A DNA stretch of 64,000 nucleotides from Sphingomonas oleivorans (lineage in GTDB: Bacteria; Pseudomonadota; Alphaproteobacteria; Sphingomonadales; Sphingomonadaceae). Under the pieces are notes generated by a model. That model was given only the letters and a program-made list of their open reading frames with translations. It was not told the origin of the DNA and ran no database searches. Of this stretch, positions 35,910-44,482 are shown piece by piece. Position 1 is the first letter of the stretch, and each line of letters opens with the position of its first letter. Location of the stretch: assembly GCF_003050615.1 (NCBI RefSeq), contig NZ_NWBU01000016.1:95084-159083 (forward strand). The letters are read 5' to 3'. A program made the translations under genes and the position numbers.

Positions 35910-36791
35910 TCAGGCGAGGCGGCCCCGCACATGATCGGCATAATCCTTCTGGAGCTGGCGCGTCAGATCGCCGATCTCGAAGCTCCACGGCCCCGCCTCG
36001 CGCACCGGCGTCACTTCCGCCGCCGATCCGGTGACGAAGAACTGTTCGAAGCTTTCCAGCTCCTCCGGCCAGATCGCGCGCTCGATCACCTCGATGCCGC
36101 GACGCTTGGCGAGGCCGATCACGGTGCGCCGCGTGATGCCGTCCAGGAAGCAATCAGGCGTCGGCGTATGGAGCACGCCATCCTTCACGAAGAAGGCGTT
36201 GGCGCCGGTCGCCTCGGCCACCTGCCCGCGCCAGTCGAACATCAGCGCGTCATTATAGCCGCGCGCCTCCGCCGCATGCTTGGACATTGTGGCGATCATA
36301 TAGAGGCCGGCGGCCTTGGCCTGGACCGGCGCGGTATAAGGCGCAGGCCGGCGCCAGGGCGCGATATCGAGCCGCAATCCCTTTTCCGCCGCCGCACCGA
36401 AATAGGCGCCCCAGTCCCAGGCGGCGATCGCCATGTGCGGCCGGGTCCGCTGCGCGGAAACGCCCATCTGCTCGGATCCGCGCCATGCCACCGGGCGGAC
36501 ATAGGCATCGGACAGATTGTTCGCCGCCAGCGTGTCGCGGCAGGCCTGATTGATCTCCTCGACCGACCAGGGTAGCTCGAAACCAAGGATCTCCGCCGAT
36601 TTCACGAGCCGTCGGCTATGCTGGTCGAGCGCGAAAATCTCGCCGCCATAAGCGCGCTGCCCCTCGAATACGGAGGAGGCATAATGGAGCGCATGGGTGA
36701 GGATATGGACGTTCGCCTCGCGCCACGGCACGAGCTTGCCGTCCAGCCAGATAAATCCGTCGCGATCGTCGTAGGTCCGTTCGTCCAGCAT
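35910..36791 (-). CDS. ilvE: Branched-chain amino acid aminotransferase IlvE
   Basis: The enzyme of 293 residues is a fold-type IV PLP transaminase that interconverts Val/Leu/Ile and their 2-oxo acids. Signatures are FIWLDGKLVPW, HYASSVFEGQRAY (36-48), the PLP-binding Lys159 in QAKAAGLY, and EATGANAFFV with DGITRRTV, which contact PLP phosphate. The ATG at 36791 follows GGCGAGGAA. It is monocistronic, between tRNA-Gln and the divergent MarR gene, 99 bp away. D-amino-acid transaminase is the nearest alternative, but the motif set and length favour IlvE. Confidence 0.93.
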   Translation of the reverse strand: MLDERTYDDRDGFIWLDGKLVPWREANVHILTHALHYASSVFEGQRAYGGEIFALDQHSRRLVKSAEILGFELPWSVEEINQACRDTLAANNLSDAYVRPVAWRGSEQMGVSAQRTRPHMAIAAWDWGAYFGAAAEKGLRLDIAPWRRPAPYTAPVQAKAAGLYMIATMSKHAAEARGYNDALMFDWRGQVAEATGANAFFVKDGVLHTPTPDCFLDGITRRTVIGLAKRRGIEVIERAIWPEELESFEQFFVTGSAAEVTPVREAGPWSFEIGDLTRQLQKDYADHVRGRLA

Positions 36792-36890
36792 CGTTCCTCG
36801 CCTGCAATCCAGGGCCAGCCTCGTTGTGCCACGGAATCATGGCCCATCAGCGGTTGCGTCCGCCTAATGTGGCTGGCACAATAGGTCAAC

Positions 36891-37379
36891 ATGCCTGTCC
36901 AGTCTGCTTCCCCGCTTTTCCTGCGCGAACCCGAGATACGCCGCGGCGTCGAACTGCTCTATTTCGGCTACAGCCATCTCTATCGCGGCATAGACCAGGG
37001 GCTGGCGCAAAAGGGGCTGGGCCGGGCGCATCATCGCGCGCTCTATTTCATCGCCCGCCAGCCCGATCTTACCGTCAGCGAGTTGTTGAAGCTGCTGGGT
37101 ATCACCAAGCAGTCGCTCGGCCGGGTGCTGGCCGAACTGGGCGAGCGCGGCCTGGTCGAGACGCGCACCGGCCGCGAGGATCGGCGCCAGCGGCTGCTGC
37201 GGCTGACCCCGGACGGCGCAGCGCTCGAGGCCGAGCTGTTCGAGGCGCTGCGCGAGCGGCTGTCGGCCGCCTATGCACAGGCTGGACAAGGATCGGTGGC
37301 GGGTTTCTGGACGGTGCTGGAAGGGCTGATCCCGCCCGACGAAAGGCCCCGCATCGCGGGCCTGCAACGCCGCGGCTGA
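36891..37379 (+). CDS. MarR-family transcriptional regulator
   Basis: The 162-residue protein is a typical MarR winged helix. The dimer helix (GVELLYFGYSHLYRGIDQ) is followed by HHRALYFIARQPDLTVSELLKLLGITKQSLGRVLAELGERGLV (helix-turn-helix, about 47-90) and the wing REDRRQRLLRLTPDG. MarR proteins are usually repressors released by small phenolic or oxidative ligands. It is divergent from ilvE and followed by an unrelated lipoprotein gene, so its target is not obvious; self-control or ilvE control is possible. The ribosome site is weak. Confidence 0.92.
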   Translation: MPVQSASPLFLREPEIRRGVELLYFGYSHLYRGIDQGLAQKGLGRAHHRALYFIARQPDLTVSELLKLLGITKQSLGRVLAELGERGLVETRTGREDRRQRLLRLTPDGAALEAELFEALRERLSAAYAQAGQGSVAGFWTVLEGLIPPDERPRIAGLQRRG

Positions 37380-37463
37380 AGGCTTTCCGCCAAATCCCGC
37401 CCCCCCGTGTCGAAGGGTGGCCGAGACTTTCGTCCCCGACAGGCTCGAAACAGGCTCCGACAA

Positions 37464-37476
37464 GCTCAGCCTGAGC
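37464..37476. repeat. Short palindromic element in the intergenic stretch
   Basis: GCTCAGCCTGAGC is a 13-bp dyad within a GACAAGCTCAG-CCTGAGCACGA context, preceded by CCCCGACAGGCTCGAAACAGGCTCCGACAAG. It resembles dispersed intergenic palindromes common in sphingomonad genomes. It may be a damaged copy; only one occurs here. Confidence 0.4.
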
Positions 37477-37568
37477 ACGATGATTCGTCTCGATCCGGCA
37501 CGCCAATTCCATATGGAACCGGACATGACGGCACAGGTTATGGCCGAAAACCAACCCTGGTAAGAGCG

Positions 37569-38147
37569 ATGTCAAGGCCGATTACGAAGGCGCCCGGAAG
37601 ACATCGGGCGCTCACTATCCTGCTGGCGGCGCTGGCGGTCACCGCCTGCGGCACGGCAACCCCCTACCGGCCGGAAACGCCCGGCCAATCCTCACGCGGC
37701 GGCTATAGCGATCAGCAGATCGAGGCGAACCGCTACCGCGTCACCTTCCGCGGCAACAGCCTCACCGCGCGCGAGACGGTGGAGACCTATCTCCTCTATC
37801 GCGCGGCGCAGTTGACGGTCGAGCGCGGCTATGACTGGTTCATCATGGCGGACCGCCAGACCGACAAGCGGACCAGAACCTATATCGACCGGCCGTTCGG
37901 CCCGGGGCCATACGGCTTCTGGGGTCCCTATTGGCGCTATCATGGCCGGGGTTTCGGCTGGCACCATTGGGATCCCTTCTGGGGCGATCCCTTCTGGGAC
38001 CGGACGGTCGACGTCCGGACAGTCGACCGCTACGAGGCCAGTGCGGAGATCGTTCTCGGTCGCGGGCGCAAGCCCGACGATCCGCGCGCCTTCGATGCCC
38101 GCCAGGTCATGACCAATCTTGGGCCCCGCATCGTGCTGCCGCGCTGA
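37569..38147 (+). CDS. CC0125/CC1285-type lipoprotein
   Basis: The 192-residue protein has a lipoprotein signal peptide with a lipobox near residues 24-27 (AVTAC-G), so the mature protein is lipid-anchored at Cys27 or close by. The conserved part SDQQIEANRYRVTFRGNSLTARETVETYLLYRAAQLT resembles the alphaproteobacterial CC0125/CC1285 family of unknown function. A tract rich in Gly, Trp, Tyr and Pro follows (FGPGPYGFWGPYWRYHG), then a C-terminal strand region. The ATG at 37569 begins the signal peptide; an upstream in-frame ATG at 37407 would not give one. Its role is unknown, probably envelope-related. Confidence 0.85.
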   Translation: MSRPITKAPGRHRALTILLAALAVTACGTATPYRPETPGQSSRGGYSDQQIEANRYRVTFRGNSLTARETVETYLLYRAAQLTVERGYDWFIMADRQTDKRTRTYIDRPFGPGPYGFWGPYWRYHGRGFGWHHWDPFWGDPFWDRTVDVRTVDRYEASAEIVLGRGRKPDDPRAFDARQVMTNLGPRIVLPR

Positions 38148-38221
38148 AGCCTGGACCGGCGACAGAGAATGCGCCATTCTGGCGTAAGTTTCTCCTTCTC
38201 CGGGCCGAGCGGCGCATCGCC

Positions 38222-38253
38222 AAAAGCAAAAGCCCCGCCGTGGGGGGCGGGGC
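38222..38253 (-). terminator. Rho-independent terminator downstream of the LacI gene
   Basis: Read on the minus strand, GCCCCGCC and GGCGGGGC form a perfect 8-pair stem around CCCCAC, followed by TTTTGCTTTT. It is 120 bp past the LacI-family stop and on the far side of the convergent lipoprotein gene's end. Confidence 0.8.
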
Positions 38254-38374
38254 AGGTACGCAAACTCGCAGTGCCGCCGCAGCGGGGGAGCAGCCGCAGC
38301 TGGCGCATGACAGCAATACAAAGGTTAAGAAAAAGTTAATTTCTGCCGGCATCCTCCCCGCCCCTGAGGTCGCG

Positions 38375-39376
38375 CTACGCACGTTGCGTGGTCGATCGCT
38401 CGACAAGCATAGGCTGGACGATGTCGCAGCTTGCGGTACCGGCTAGATCCGCATCGATCATGTCGATCGCGCGCGCCACCATCTCTTCGACATTCTGGTC
38501 GAAGGTCGTGAGCTGATAGGCCGGCCAGGCCGCCGCAGCGATATTGTCATAGCCGACGACCAGCACGTCCGTCGGACATTGCAGGCCGAACTCGATCCGC
38601 AAGGCATCGATCGCGCCCAGCGCCGTCAGGTCGTTGACGCAGAACAGCGCGTCGGGCGGCGCGTCGCCCGCGAACATCTCCCTGATCGCCGCATAGCCGC
38701 CGCCATGGTCGTAATTGCCACAGGAAGAGGCGCATTGGCCGACGCCGAGCCTGGCCAGGCCGCGACGGAATCCGGCCTCCCGCCGGGTCTGCGCGATGCT
38801 GTCCTGCGGACCGGCAATATAGCCGAACCGCCGCCCGCCCCGTTCGTACAGCAGGGCCGCCGCCGCCTCGCCCGCCCCCTCATTGTCGGACGAGACGGTG
38901 CGGATCCACTCGGTGGTGATCGCGGAATTGAGCGTGACGATCGGGATGCGGAAGGCGGAGAGCGCATCGGCCACATCCTGCGCGTGGATCGAGAGCGCGC
39001 TCACCACCGCATCGACGCGATAGGCGGAGAGCTCACCCACCACCTCGTCCAGCGCGCGGTCGCTTTCCACCTGCACGAGCATCACCTGCTTGCCCGCCGC
39101 CCGAAGCGCCCGCGCGAAAGCCTCGAGCGTCATGGCATGGAAGGGATTGTAGAAGCCGCCGACCACGACCGCCACGATCCCCGAACGGTCGGTCAGCATG
39201 ATGCGCGGGATCAGATTGGGGCGATAGCCGAGCGCATCGGCCGCGGCCTTGACCTTGGCGCGCGTCTCGGCCGAAACGCTCGCGCCCGGCGTGAAGGTGC
39301 GCGACACGGCGGATTGCGAGACGCCGGCGACGCGCGCCACTTCGATCGATGATGGGGGGCGGCACCGTCCGGTCAA
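38375..39376 (-). CDS. LacI-family transcriptional regulator
   Basis: The 333-residue repressor has an N-terminal LacI headpiece (SIEVARVAGVSQSAVSRTFTPGASVSAETRAKV, about 10-42, with hinge ALGYRPN). A periplasmic-binding-like effector domain (about 63-325) follows, including YNPFHAMTLE, GYIAGPQDS, CVNDLTALGAIDAL and VGYDNI. The start is an unusual TTG at 39376 supported by GGGAGG seven bases upstream; no in-frame ATG precedes the headpiece. It is divergent from an amidohydrolase/AKR/MFS operon. A perfect palindrome at 39525-39542 is the likely operator. The effector is unknown. Confidence 0.92.
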   Translation of the reverse strand: MTGRCRPPSSIEVARVAGVSQSAVSRTFTPGASVSAETRAKVKAAADALGYRPNLIPRIMLTDRSGIVAVVVGGFYNPFHAMTLEAFARALRAAGKQVMLVQVESDRALDEVVGELSAYRVDAVVSALSIHAQDVADALSAFRIPIVTLNSAITTEWIRTVSSDNEGAGEAAAALLYERGGRRFGYIAGPQDSIAQTRREAGFRRGLARLGVGQCASSCGNYDHGGGYAAIREMFAGDAPPDALFCVNDLTALGAIDALRIEFGLQCPTDVLVVGYDNIAAAAWPAYQLTTFDQNVEEMVARAIDMIDADLAGTASCDIVQPMLVERSTTQRA

Positions 39377-39524
39377 ATGCCTGCCTCCCTATTGCTGCAA
39401 AGCTCGCCGTTCACCCTGCCCGGCTCCTTCCAACCTATTCTCGATATCATCCCTCGCCTGCTCCGCCCCGTACATAAGAGGGTGCTCCCGACGGGCGGTC
39501 TCAGCATTTGACCTTCTGGGCTTT

Positions 39525-39542
39525 TTTGCATAGCTATGCAAA
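39525..39542. promoter_or_regulatory. Perfect 18-bp palindrome, candidate LacI-family operator
   Basis: TTTGCATAGCTATGCAAA reads the same on both strands. It lies in the 293-bp divergent gap between the LacI regulator and the amidohydrolase gene, about 149 bp from the LacI start. Its size and symmetry suit a LacI-type dimer, although its centre is GC rather than the common CG. Confidence 0.6.
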
Positions 39543-39669
39543 CGATGCTGCGGCGCAATGCGCCCTTGGCAGCTCCAGGAGGCATGTCTTCGTGGTCATG
39601 GCAGCTCGACCATCCGGGAGGCGAGACGCTCCCGCACGAGCCGGCGGCATTGGGCGCGCCGGCTCGCGG

Positions 39670-41016
39670 ATGTACGCCCTTTTCCTGCCGCTCCTTCTGC
39701 TCGGCGCAGCGCCGGCCGTTGCCGAAACGGTCGCGATCACCAGGGTCCGACTGATCGATGGCAAGAGGAGCGCGCCGCTCGACGATGCGACGATCCTCGT
39801 CACCGACGGCCGAATCACGGCAGCCGGGCGTGACGTCGCGGTGCCAAAGGGCGCGCGACGGATCGATCATCGCGGCCGCACGGTCATTCCCGGCCTCGTC
39901 AGCGATCACAGCCATGTCGGCCAGGTCGGCGGGACGGGAACGGGCGCGCAAAATTATACGCGCGCGACCATCACCGCAGAGCTCGCCCAATATCGCCGCT
40001 ACGGGGTGACGACCGTCACCGCGCTCGGCAATAATGGTCCGCTGTTCGATACGCTGAGGGCCGAGGCGCATGCCGGCCGCATCGACGGCGCGGACCTGTT
40101 CGGCGTAGACCAGGGCATTGGCGTGCCCAATGGCGCGCCGCCGCAGACGATGCTGAATGTCGGCCCCGACCAGCTCTTCCGCCCCACCACGCCGGACGAG
40201 GCGCGGGAGGATGTGCGCCGGATGGCGGCCGCAAAGACCGATCTGGTCAAGATCTGGCTCGACGATTTCGGCGGCAGCCTGGCGGTCAAGATGGATCCGG
40301 CAATCTATCGCGCGGTAATCGACGAGGCGCACCGGCTCGGGCTGCGCGTGGCGGCGCATGTCCATGATCTCGCCGATGCCGAGGCGGTCGTGGATGCCGG
40401 CGCCGACATCATCGCGCATGGCGTGCGCGACAAGCCGGTGACGCCCGCCTTCATCGCCAGGCTCAAGGCGAAGGGCATCTGGTATATCCCTACCCTCCAG
40501 CTCGACGAGGCCAGCGTCGCCTGGGCCGACCGCGCGCCCTGGACGCGCGCACCCTTTACGCGCGCGGCGCTATCGCCCGAACTCGCCCGGCAGGTCGACG
40601 ATCCGGCTTGGCGCGCGAAGATAGTTGCCAATCCAAGGACGGCAGCCGCGCGACAGTCGCTCGCGATGAACCTCCGCAATCTGAAGACGCTGCACGATGC
40701 CGGGGTGAAGATCGGTTTCGGCACGGACAGCGGCGCCACCCCGCTGCGCATCGCGGGCATCGCCGAGCATCGCGAGCTGGCGCTGATGGTCGAGGCGGGG
40801 CTCACGCCGATGCAGGCGCTGGCCATCGCCACGGCAGATGCGGCCCGGCTGCTGAACCTGAACGATCGCGGCACGATCGAGCCGGGCAAGCGCGCCGATC
40901 TGATCGTGCTCGCCGCCAATCCTGCCGCCGATATCACCGCCATCGATCGCATCGTCGAAGTCTGGGAAGCCGGGCGTCCCGTGCCGGGTCCCGACCGCTT
41001 GCCCGAAAGGAGATAG
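39670..41016 (+). CDS. Exported metal-dependent amidohydrolase
   Basis: The protein of 448 residues has a signal peptide (MYALFLPLLLLGAAPAVA) and an amidohydrolase fold: VIPGLVSDHSHVG near residue 85 with metal ligands, KIWLDDFGG with the candidate carboxylated-Lys position, AAHVHDLADAEAV and AHGV as His ligands, and FGTDSGATP with the catalytic Asp. The C-terminus RGTIEPGKRADLIVLAANPAADI is typical. It resembles imidazolonepropionase/prolidase-like amidohydrolases. An ATG at 39598 would extend the N-terminus by 24 residues, and neither start has a well-spaced Shine-Dalgarno. It heads the operon with an aldo-keto reductase 2 bp downstream. The substrate is unknown. Confidence 0.85.
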   Translation: MYALFLPLLLLGAAPAVAETVAITRVRLIDGKRSAPLDDATILVTDGRITAAGRDVAVPKGARRIDHRGRTVIPGLVSDHSHVGQVGGTGTGAQNYTRATITAELAQYRRYGVTTVTALGNNGPLFDTLRAEAHAGRIDGADLFGVDQGIGVPNGAPPQTMLNVGPDQLFRPTTPDEAREDVRRMAAAKTDLVKIWLDDFGGSLAVKMDPAIYRAVIDEAHRLGLRVAAHVHDLADAEAVVDAGADIIAHGVRDKPVTPAFIARLKAKGIWYIPTLQLDEASVAWADRAPWTRAPFTRAALSPELARQVDDPAWRAKIVANPRTAAARQSLAMNLRNLKTLHDAGVKIGFGTDSGATPLRIAGIAEHRELALMVEAGLTPMQALAIATADAARLLNLNDRGTIEPGKRADLIVLAANPAADITAIDRIVEVWEAGRPVPGPDRLPERR

Positions 41017-41018
41017 CG

Positions 41019-42122
41019 ATGACCACGCGCCGTACCCTCCTCACCGCCGCCATGGCCGGCGTCGCCGCGCTCGCCGCCGGCCCGATCGCGGCCCGGATCG
41101 ATGCCCCGCTTCCCGCCAACCGCACGGGCGGCGGTCGCTATCGGCCGCCCGGCCGCCTCGGCATGGGCGGTGTCGCGCTCGGCAATGGCTTCGCGCCCGC
41201 GACGGACGAGGAAACGTTCGGCGCGGTGCAGGCGGCCTGGGATGCGGGCGTGCGCTATTTCGACACCTCGCCCTGGTATGGCCTGGGCCTCAGCGAGCGC
41301 CGCTTCGGCGCGGTGCTGCATGACAAGCCGCGCGACCAGTTCGTACTGTCCACCAAGGTGGGCCGGCTGCTGCGGCCCGATCCGGTCGCGGCCGGCCGCG
41401 ACCTGGCGACCTGGCGCAAGATCCCGCCCTTCCGTCATGAATATGATTATAGCGCCGCCGGCATCCGCCGCTCGATCGAGGACAGCCTGCAACGGCTCGG
41501 CATGGCGCAGCTCGATATCGTCTTCATCCACGATATCTCGCCCGACAATGGCGATATGGGCCCACGCTGGACCGAATATTTCGCGCAGGCCCGCGAGGGC
41601 GCGATGCTGGAACTCACCCGGATGCGCGAGGAAGGGCTGATCAAGGCATGGGGCCTCGGCGTCAACACGCTCGAGCCCGCGCTCGCGGCCTTCGAGGCGG
41701 CCGATCCGGACATCATCCTGTCCGCCACCCAATATTCGCTCATCAAGCATGAGGATGCGCTCAACCGCTTGTTCCCCGTGGCGCGGCGTCGCGGCGCGTC
41801 TATCATCGTCGGCGCGCCGCTCAACGCGGGCTTCCTCGCCGGCCGGGACCGCTACGACTATCGTGGCCAGATGCCCGCCGGCGCGCTGGAAAAGCGCGCG
41901 CGCATGGCCGCCATCGCCGAACGGCACGGCACCGACCTCAGAACCGCCGCACTCCATTTCGCCAACGCCAACCCCACGGTCGCGGCGATCATTCCCGGCG
42001 CGCGCAACGCCCGCCAGGCCACCGAAAACGCCGCCTCGATGCGGACGGCGATCGCACCCGCTTTCTGGGCGGAACTGAAAAGCGAGCGGCTGATCGCCGC
42101 CGACGCGCCCGTCCCGGCATAG
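41019..42122 (+). CDS. Tat-exported aldo/keto reductase
   Basis: The protein of 367 residues starts MTTRRTLLTAAMAGVAALAAG, a twin-arginine signal, and continues as an aldo/keto reductase barrel: FDTSPWYGLGLSERRFG holds the catalytic Asp and Tyr, followed by STKVGR, LDIVFIHD with the active-site His, GLGVN, and a C-terminal HFANANPTVAAIIPGARN cofactor-binding region. It is related to D-threo-aldose/L-fucose dehydrogenases. AAAGGAGA precedes the ATG. It lies between the amidohydrolase and an MFS gene, so sugar-lactone or sugar-derivative metabolism is plausible. NAD(P)-dependent reductases are unusual in the periplasm, so the Tat call deserves care. Confidence 0.87.
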   Translation: MTTRRTLLTAAMAGVAALAAGPIAARIDAPLPANRTGGGRYRPPGRLGMGGVALGNGFAPATDEETFGAVQAAWDAGVRYFDTSPWYGLGLSERRFGAVLHDKPRDQFVLSTKVGRLLRPDPVAAGRDLATWRKIPPFRHEYDYSAAGIRRSIEDSLQRLGMAQLDIVFIHDISPDNGDMGPRWTEYFAQAREGAMLELTRMREEGLIKAWGLGVNTLEPALAAFEAADPDIILSATQYSLIKHEDALNRLFPVARRRGASIIVGAPLNAGFLAGRDRYDYRGQMPAGALEKRARMAAIAERHGTDLRTAALHFANANPTVAAIIPGARNARQATENAASMRTAIAPAFWAELKSERLIAADAPVPA

Positions 42123-42129
42123 GATCAAA

Positions 42130-43332
42130 ATGATGACGACGAACCACCCTGCCCCCGGGGCGCATCACCCCGCGCTCCTGCTGTTCGCGCTCGCCATGGG
42201 CGGGTTCGCGATCGGCACGACCGAATTCGCGTCGATGAGCCTGCTGCCCTATTTCGCACCCGACCTCGGCATTGACGAACCGACCGCCGGCCATGTCATC
42301 AGCGCCTATGCGCTCGGCGTGGTGGTCGGCGCGCCCATAATCGCGGTGCTCGCGGCGAAGATCGCGCGGCGCACCCTGCTGATCGGGCTGATGACCTTGT
42401 TCATGGTCGGCAATGGCCTCAGCGCGCTCGCGCCCTCTTATGGCTGGATGCTCGTCTTCCGCTTTCTGAGCGGGCTGCCGCACGGCGCCTATTTCGGCGT
42501 CGCGGCACTCGTCGCCGCGGCATTGGTACCGCCCAACCGCCGCGCGCAGGCATTTGCGCGGGTCATGCTGGGGCTGACCATCGCAACCATCATCGGCGTC
42601 CCTCTCGCCAATGGCATCGGCCAGCTTGTCGGCTGGCGCTGGGGCTTTGCGATCGTCGCTTTTCTCGCGCTGCTGACCGCGGCGCTGATCTTCGCCTTCG
42701 CGCCGAAGGACAAGGTTCAGCCGGGCGCGAGCCCGCTCCGCGAGCTCGGCGCGCTCCGCCGGCGGCAGATCTGGCTGACGCTCGGCATCGGCGCGATCGG
42801 CTTCGCCGGCATGTTCACCGTCTATACCTATCTCGCCTCGACGCTGATGGAAGTGACACATGTCGCGCCGGAGGTGGTGCCGCTGGTGCTCAGCGTGTTC
42901 GGACTGGGCATGACGGCAGGCAATCTCGGCTGCGCATGGGCAGCGGACCGGGCGCTGATGCCATCGATCGCGGGCATGCTCCTGTGGAGCGCCATCTCGC
43001 TCGCTTTCTATCCTTATGCAGTGGGTAATATCTGGCTGGTGACGCCGGTCGTGTTCCTGATCGGCTGCGGCGGCGGGCTCGCCGCCGCGCTCCAGACACG
43101 GCTCATGGATGTGGCGGAAGATGCGCAGACGCTCGCGGCCGCGCTCAACCATAGCGCCTTCAACATCGCCAACGCACTGGGCCCCTGGCTGGGCGGCCTT
43201 GCTATCGCCGCCGGTCATGGCTGGGCCTCGACCGGCTGGGTGGGTTGCGGGATGGCACTGGGCGGCCTCGCTATCTGGTTCCTCGCCCTCATCGACGAGC
43301 GAGCGGGCAGCCGGCCCGCCCTGGCTGCCTAG
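42130..43332 (+). CDS. MFS transporter, DHA1/YdhP-like efflux family
   Basis: The 400-residue protein has 12 predicted helices. GFAIGTTEFASMSLLPYF lies in helix 1, the MFS loop 2-3 motif is replaced by AAKIARRTLLI, and helix 5 contains GVPLANGIGQLVGWRWGF. This is the pattern of drug/sugar efflux proteins such as YdhP and the arabinose exporters. It is 7 bp after the aldo-keto reductase and is the last gene of the operon driven from the palindrome region. It may export the product of the two enzymes or a toxic intermediate. Confidence 0.9.
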   Translation: MMTTNHPAPGAHHPALLLFALAMGGFAIGTTEFASMSLLPYFAPDLGIDEPTAGHVISAYALGVVVGAPIIAVLAAKIARRTLLIGLMTLFMVGNGLSALAPSYGWMLVFRFLSGLPHGAYFGVAALVAAALVPPNRRAQAFARVMLGLTIATIIGVPLANGIGQLVGWRWGFAIVAFLALLTAALIFAFAPKDKVQPGASPLRELGALRRRQIWLTLGIGAIGFAGMFTVYTYLASTLMEVTHVAPEVVPLVLSVFGLGMTAGNLGCAWAADRALMPSIAGMLLWSAISLAFYPYAVGNIWLVTPVVFLIGCGGGLAAALQTRLMDVAEDAQTLAAALNHSAFNIANALGPWLGGLAIAAGHGWASTGWVGCGMALGGLAIWFLALIDERAGSRPALAA

Positions 43333-43444
43333 AACAACGGAATATCGCAGGTCGGCAACGGGCTTCGCCGCAATGCGGGGCCTGTCGCCGAACCTCAACC
43401 TATCTGTCGCAAAGCAGACCCGATCGGGGCCTAGCATCCCCCGG

Positions 43445-44482
43445 ATGAGCAAGCCCCGACACCCGAACTGCGCAGTCATTCCGGCCTGCGCGAAGAGCAA
43501 GCTGCATATCCTGTTTCTCGCCAAGCATGCGCTGAGCGACGGCAGGCCGGACACCGTCGACGGCAATCATGCGCTCTATCATCATGAGCTGCGCACCACG
43601 CTGGAGCAGATCGGGCTCCGGGTGACGGCGGCGAACAGCTTCGCCGCGATCGAAGGGCAGCCCGATGCCGATTTCGTGATTCCGCTGCTCAACCGGGCAG
43701 GCTTTCAGAATAGCGAGATGCTGGCGCCCCTGCTGCTGACGCGCCAGAACATGCCCTTTCTCGGCGCCAGCCCGATCCTGCGGGGCTTTTCGGACGACAA
43801 GCATCTGACGAAGATGGCGGCGCGCCACCGGGGCGTGCCGACGATGGACTGGCAAATCTATCGGCGCGGCGCAGGCCCCATCGATCAGCCCCATTTCGCC
43901 GCCGGCCAACTGGTGGTGAAGCCGAACGCCTCCTCCGCCTCATGGGGTCTCAGTGTCGTGGCGAGCTGGCAGGAAGCGCGACATCATATCGAGGCCCTGC
44001 AGGCTGCCGGCCATGACGTGATCGTCGAGCCCTATGTACCGCTCATCGACATCGCCGTGCCCGTGATCGGCGGCGCTGCCCGGGAGCCCTGGCTGCTCCC
44101 GCCCATGGCCTATATGCCCGACGATCCCCGCCGGCCGCGATCCTATGAGGAAAAGCGCGCGCTCATCGCGACCGCCGACGATCCGCTGGTGCCGGTCGAG
44201 GATCCGTGGCTCATGTCGCGGCTGGAACGCCACACGCGCGCGCTCGTCCAGGAATTCTGGCCCTTCGACTATGGCCGGTTCGAATATCGCTATGATCCGG
44301 TTTCGGACGATCTTCAGTTCATGGAGGTCAACCTCTCCTGCAATCTCTGGTCGCGCAAGACCATCTCCCGCTCCGCCGCGACGCTCGGCATCGATCATGC
44401 CACTCTGGTCGAATCGATCGTTGCGCACAGCCTGCAGCGTCAGGGGCTCATCGCCGCAGACGTCGTGGAGCTTGCCGCATGA
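43445..44482 (+). CDS. D-Ala-D-Ala-ligase-like ATP-grasp enzyme
   Basis: The 345-residue protein has an N-terminal Rossmann-like domain. The D-Ala-ligase-type stretch SDDKHLTKMAARHRGVPT (116-133) follows, then Lys159 in QLVVKPNASSASWGLSVV as the ATP-binding loop, VIVEPYVP, and the metal-binding FMEVNLSCNLWSRKT. ATP-grasp ligases join a carboxylate to an amine through an acyl phosphate. Cell-wall Ddl enzymes normally lie in the mur cluster, so this paralogue probably acts on another peptide or carboxylated sugar. The ATG at 43445 starts the conserved N-terminus. The gene overlaps the next one as ATGA and leads a four-gene operon. Confidence 0.82.
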   Translation: MSKPRHPNCAVIPACAKSKLHILFLAKHALSDGRPDTVDGNHALYHHELRTTLEQIGLRVTAANSFAAIEGQPDADFVIPLLNRAGFQNSEMLAPLLLTRQNMPFLGASPILRGFSDDKHLTKMAARHRGVPTMDWQIYRRGAGPIDQPHFAAGQLVVKPNASSASWGLSVVASWQEARHHIEALQAAGHDVIVEPYVPLIDIAVPVIGGAAREPWLLPPMAYMPDDPRRPRSYEEKRALIATADDPLVPVEDPWLMSRLERHTRALVQEFWPFDYGRFEYRYDPVSDDLQFMEVNLSCNLWSRKTISRSAATLGIDHATLVESIVAHSLQRQGLIAADVVELAA

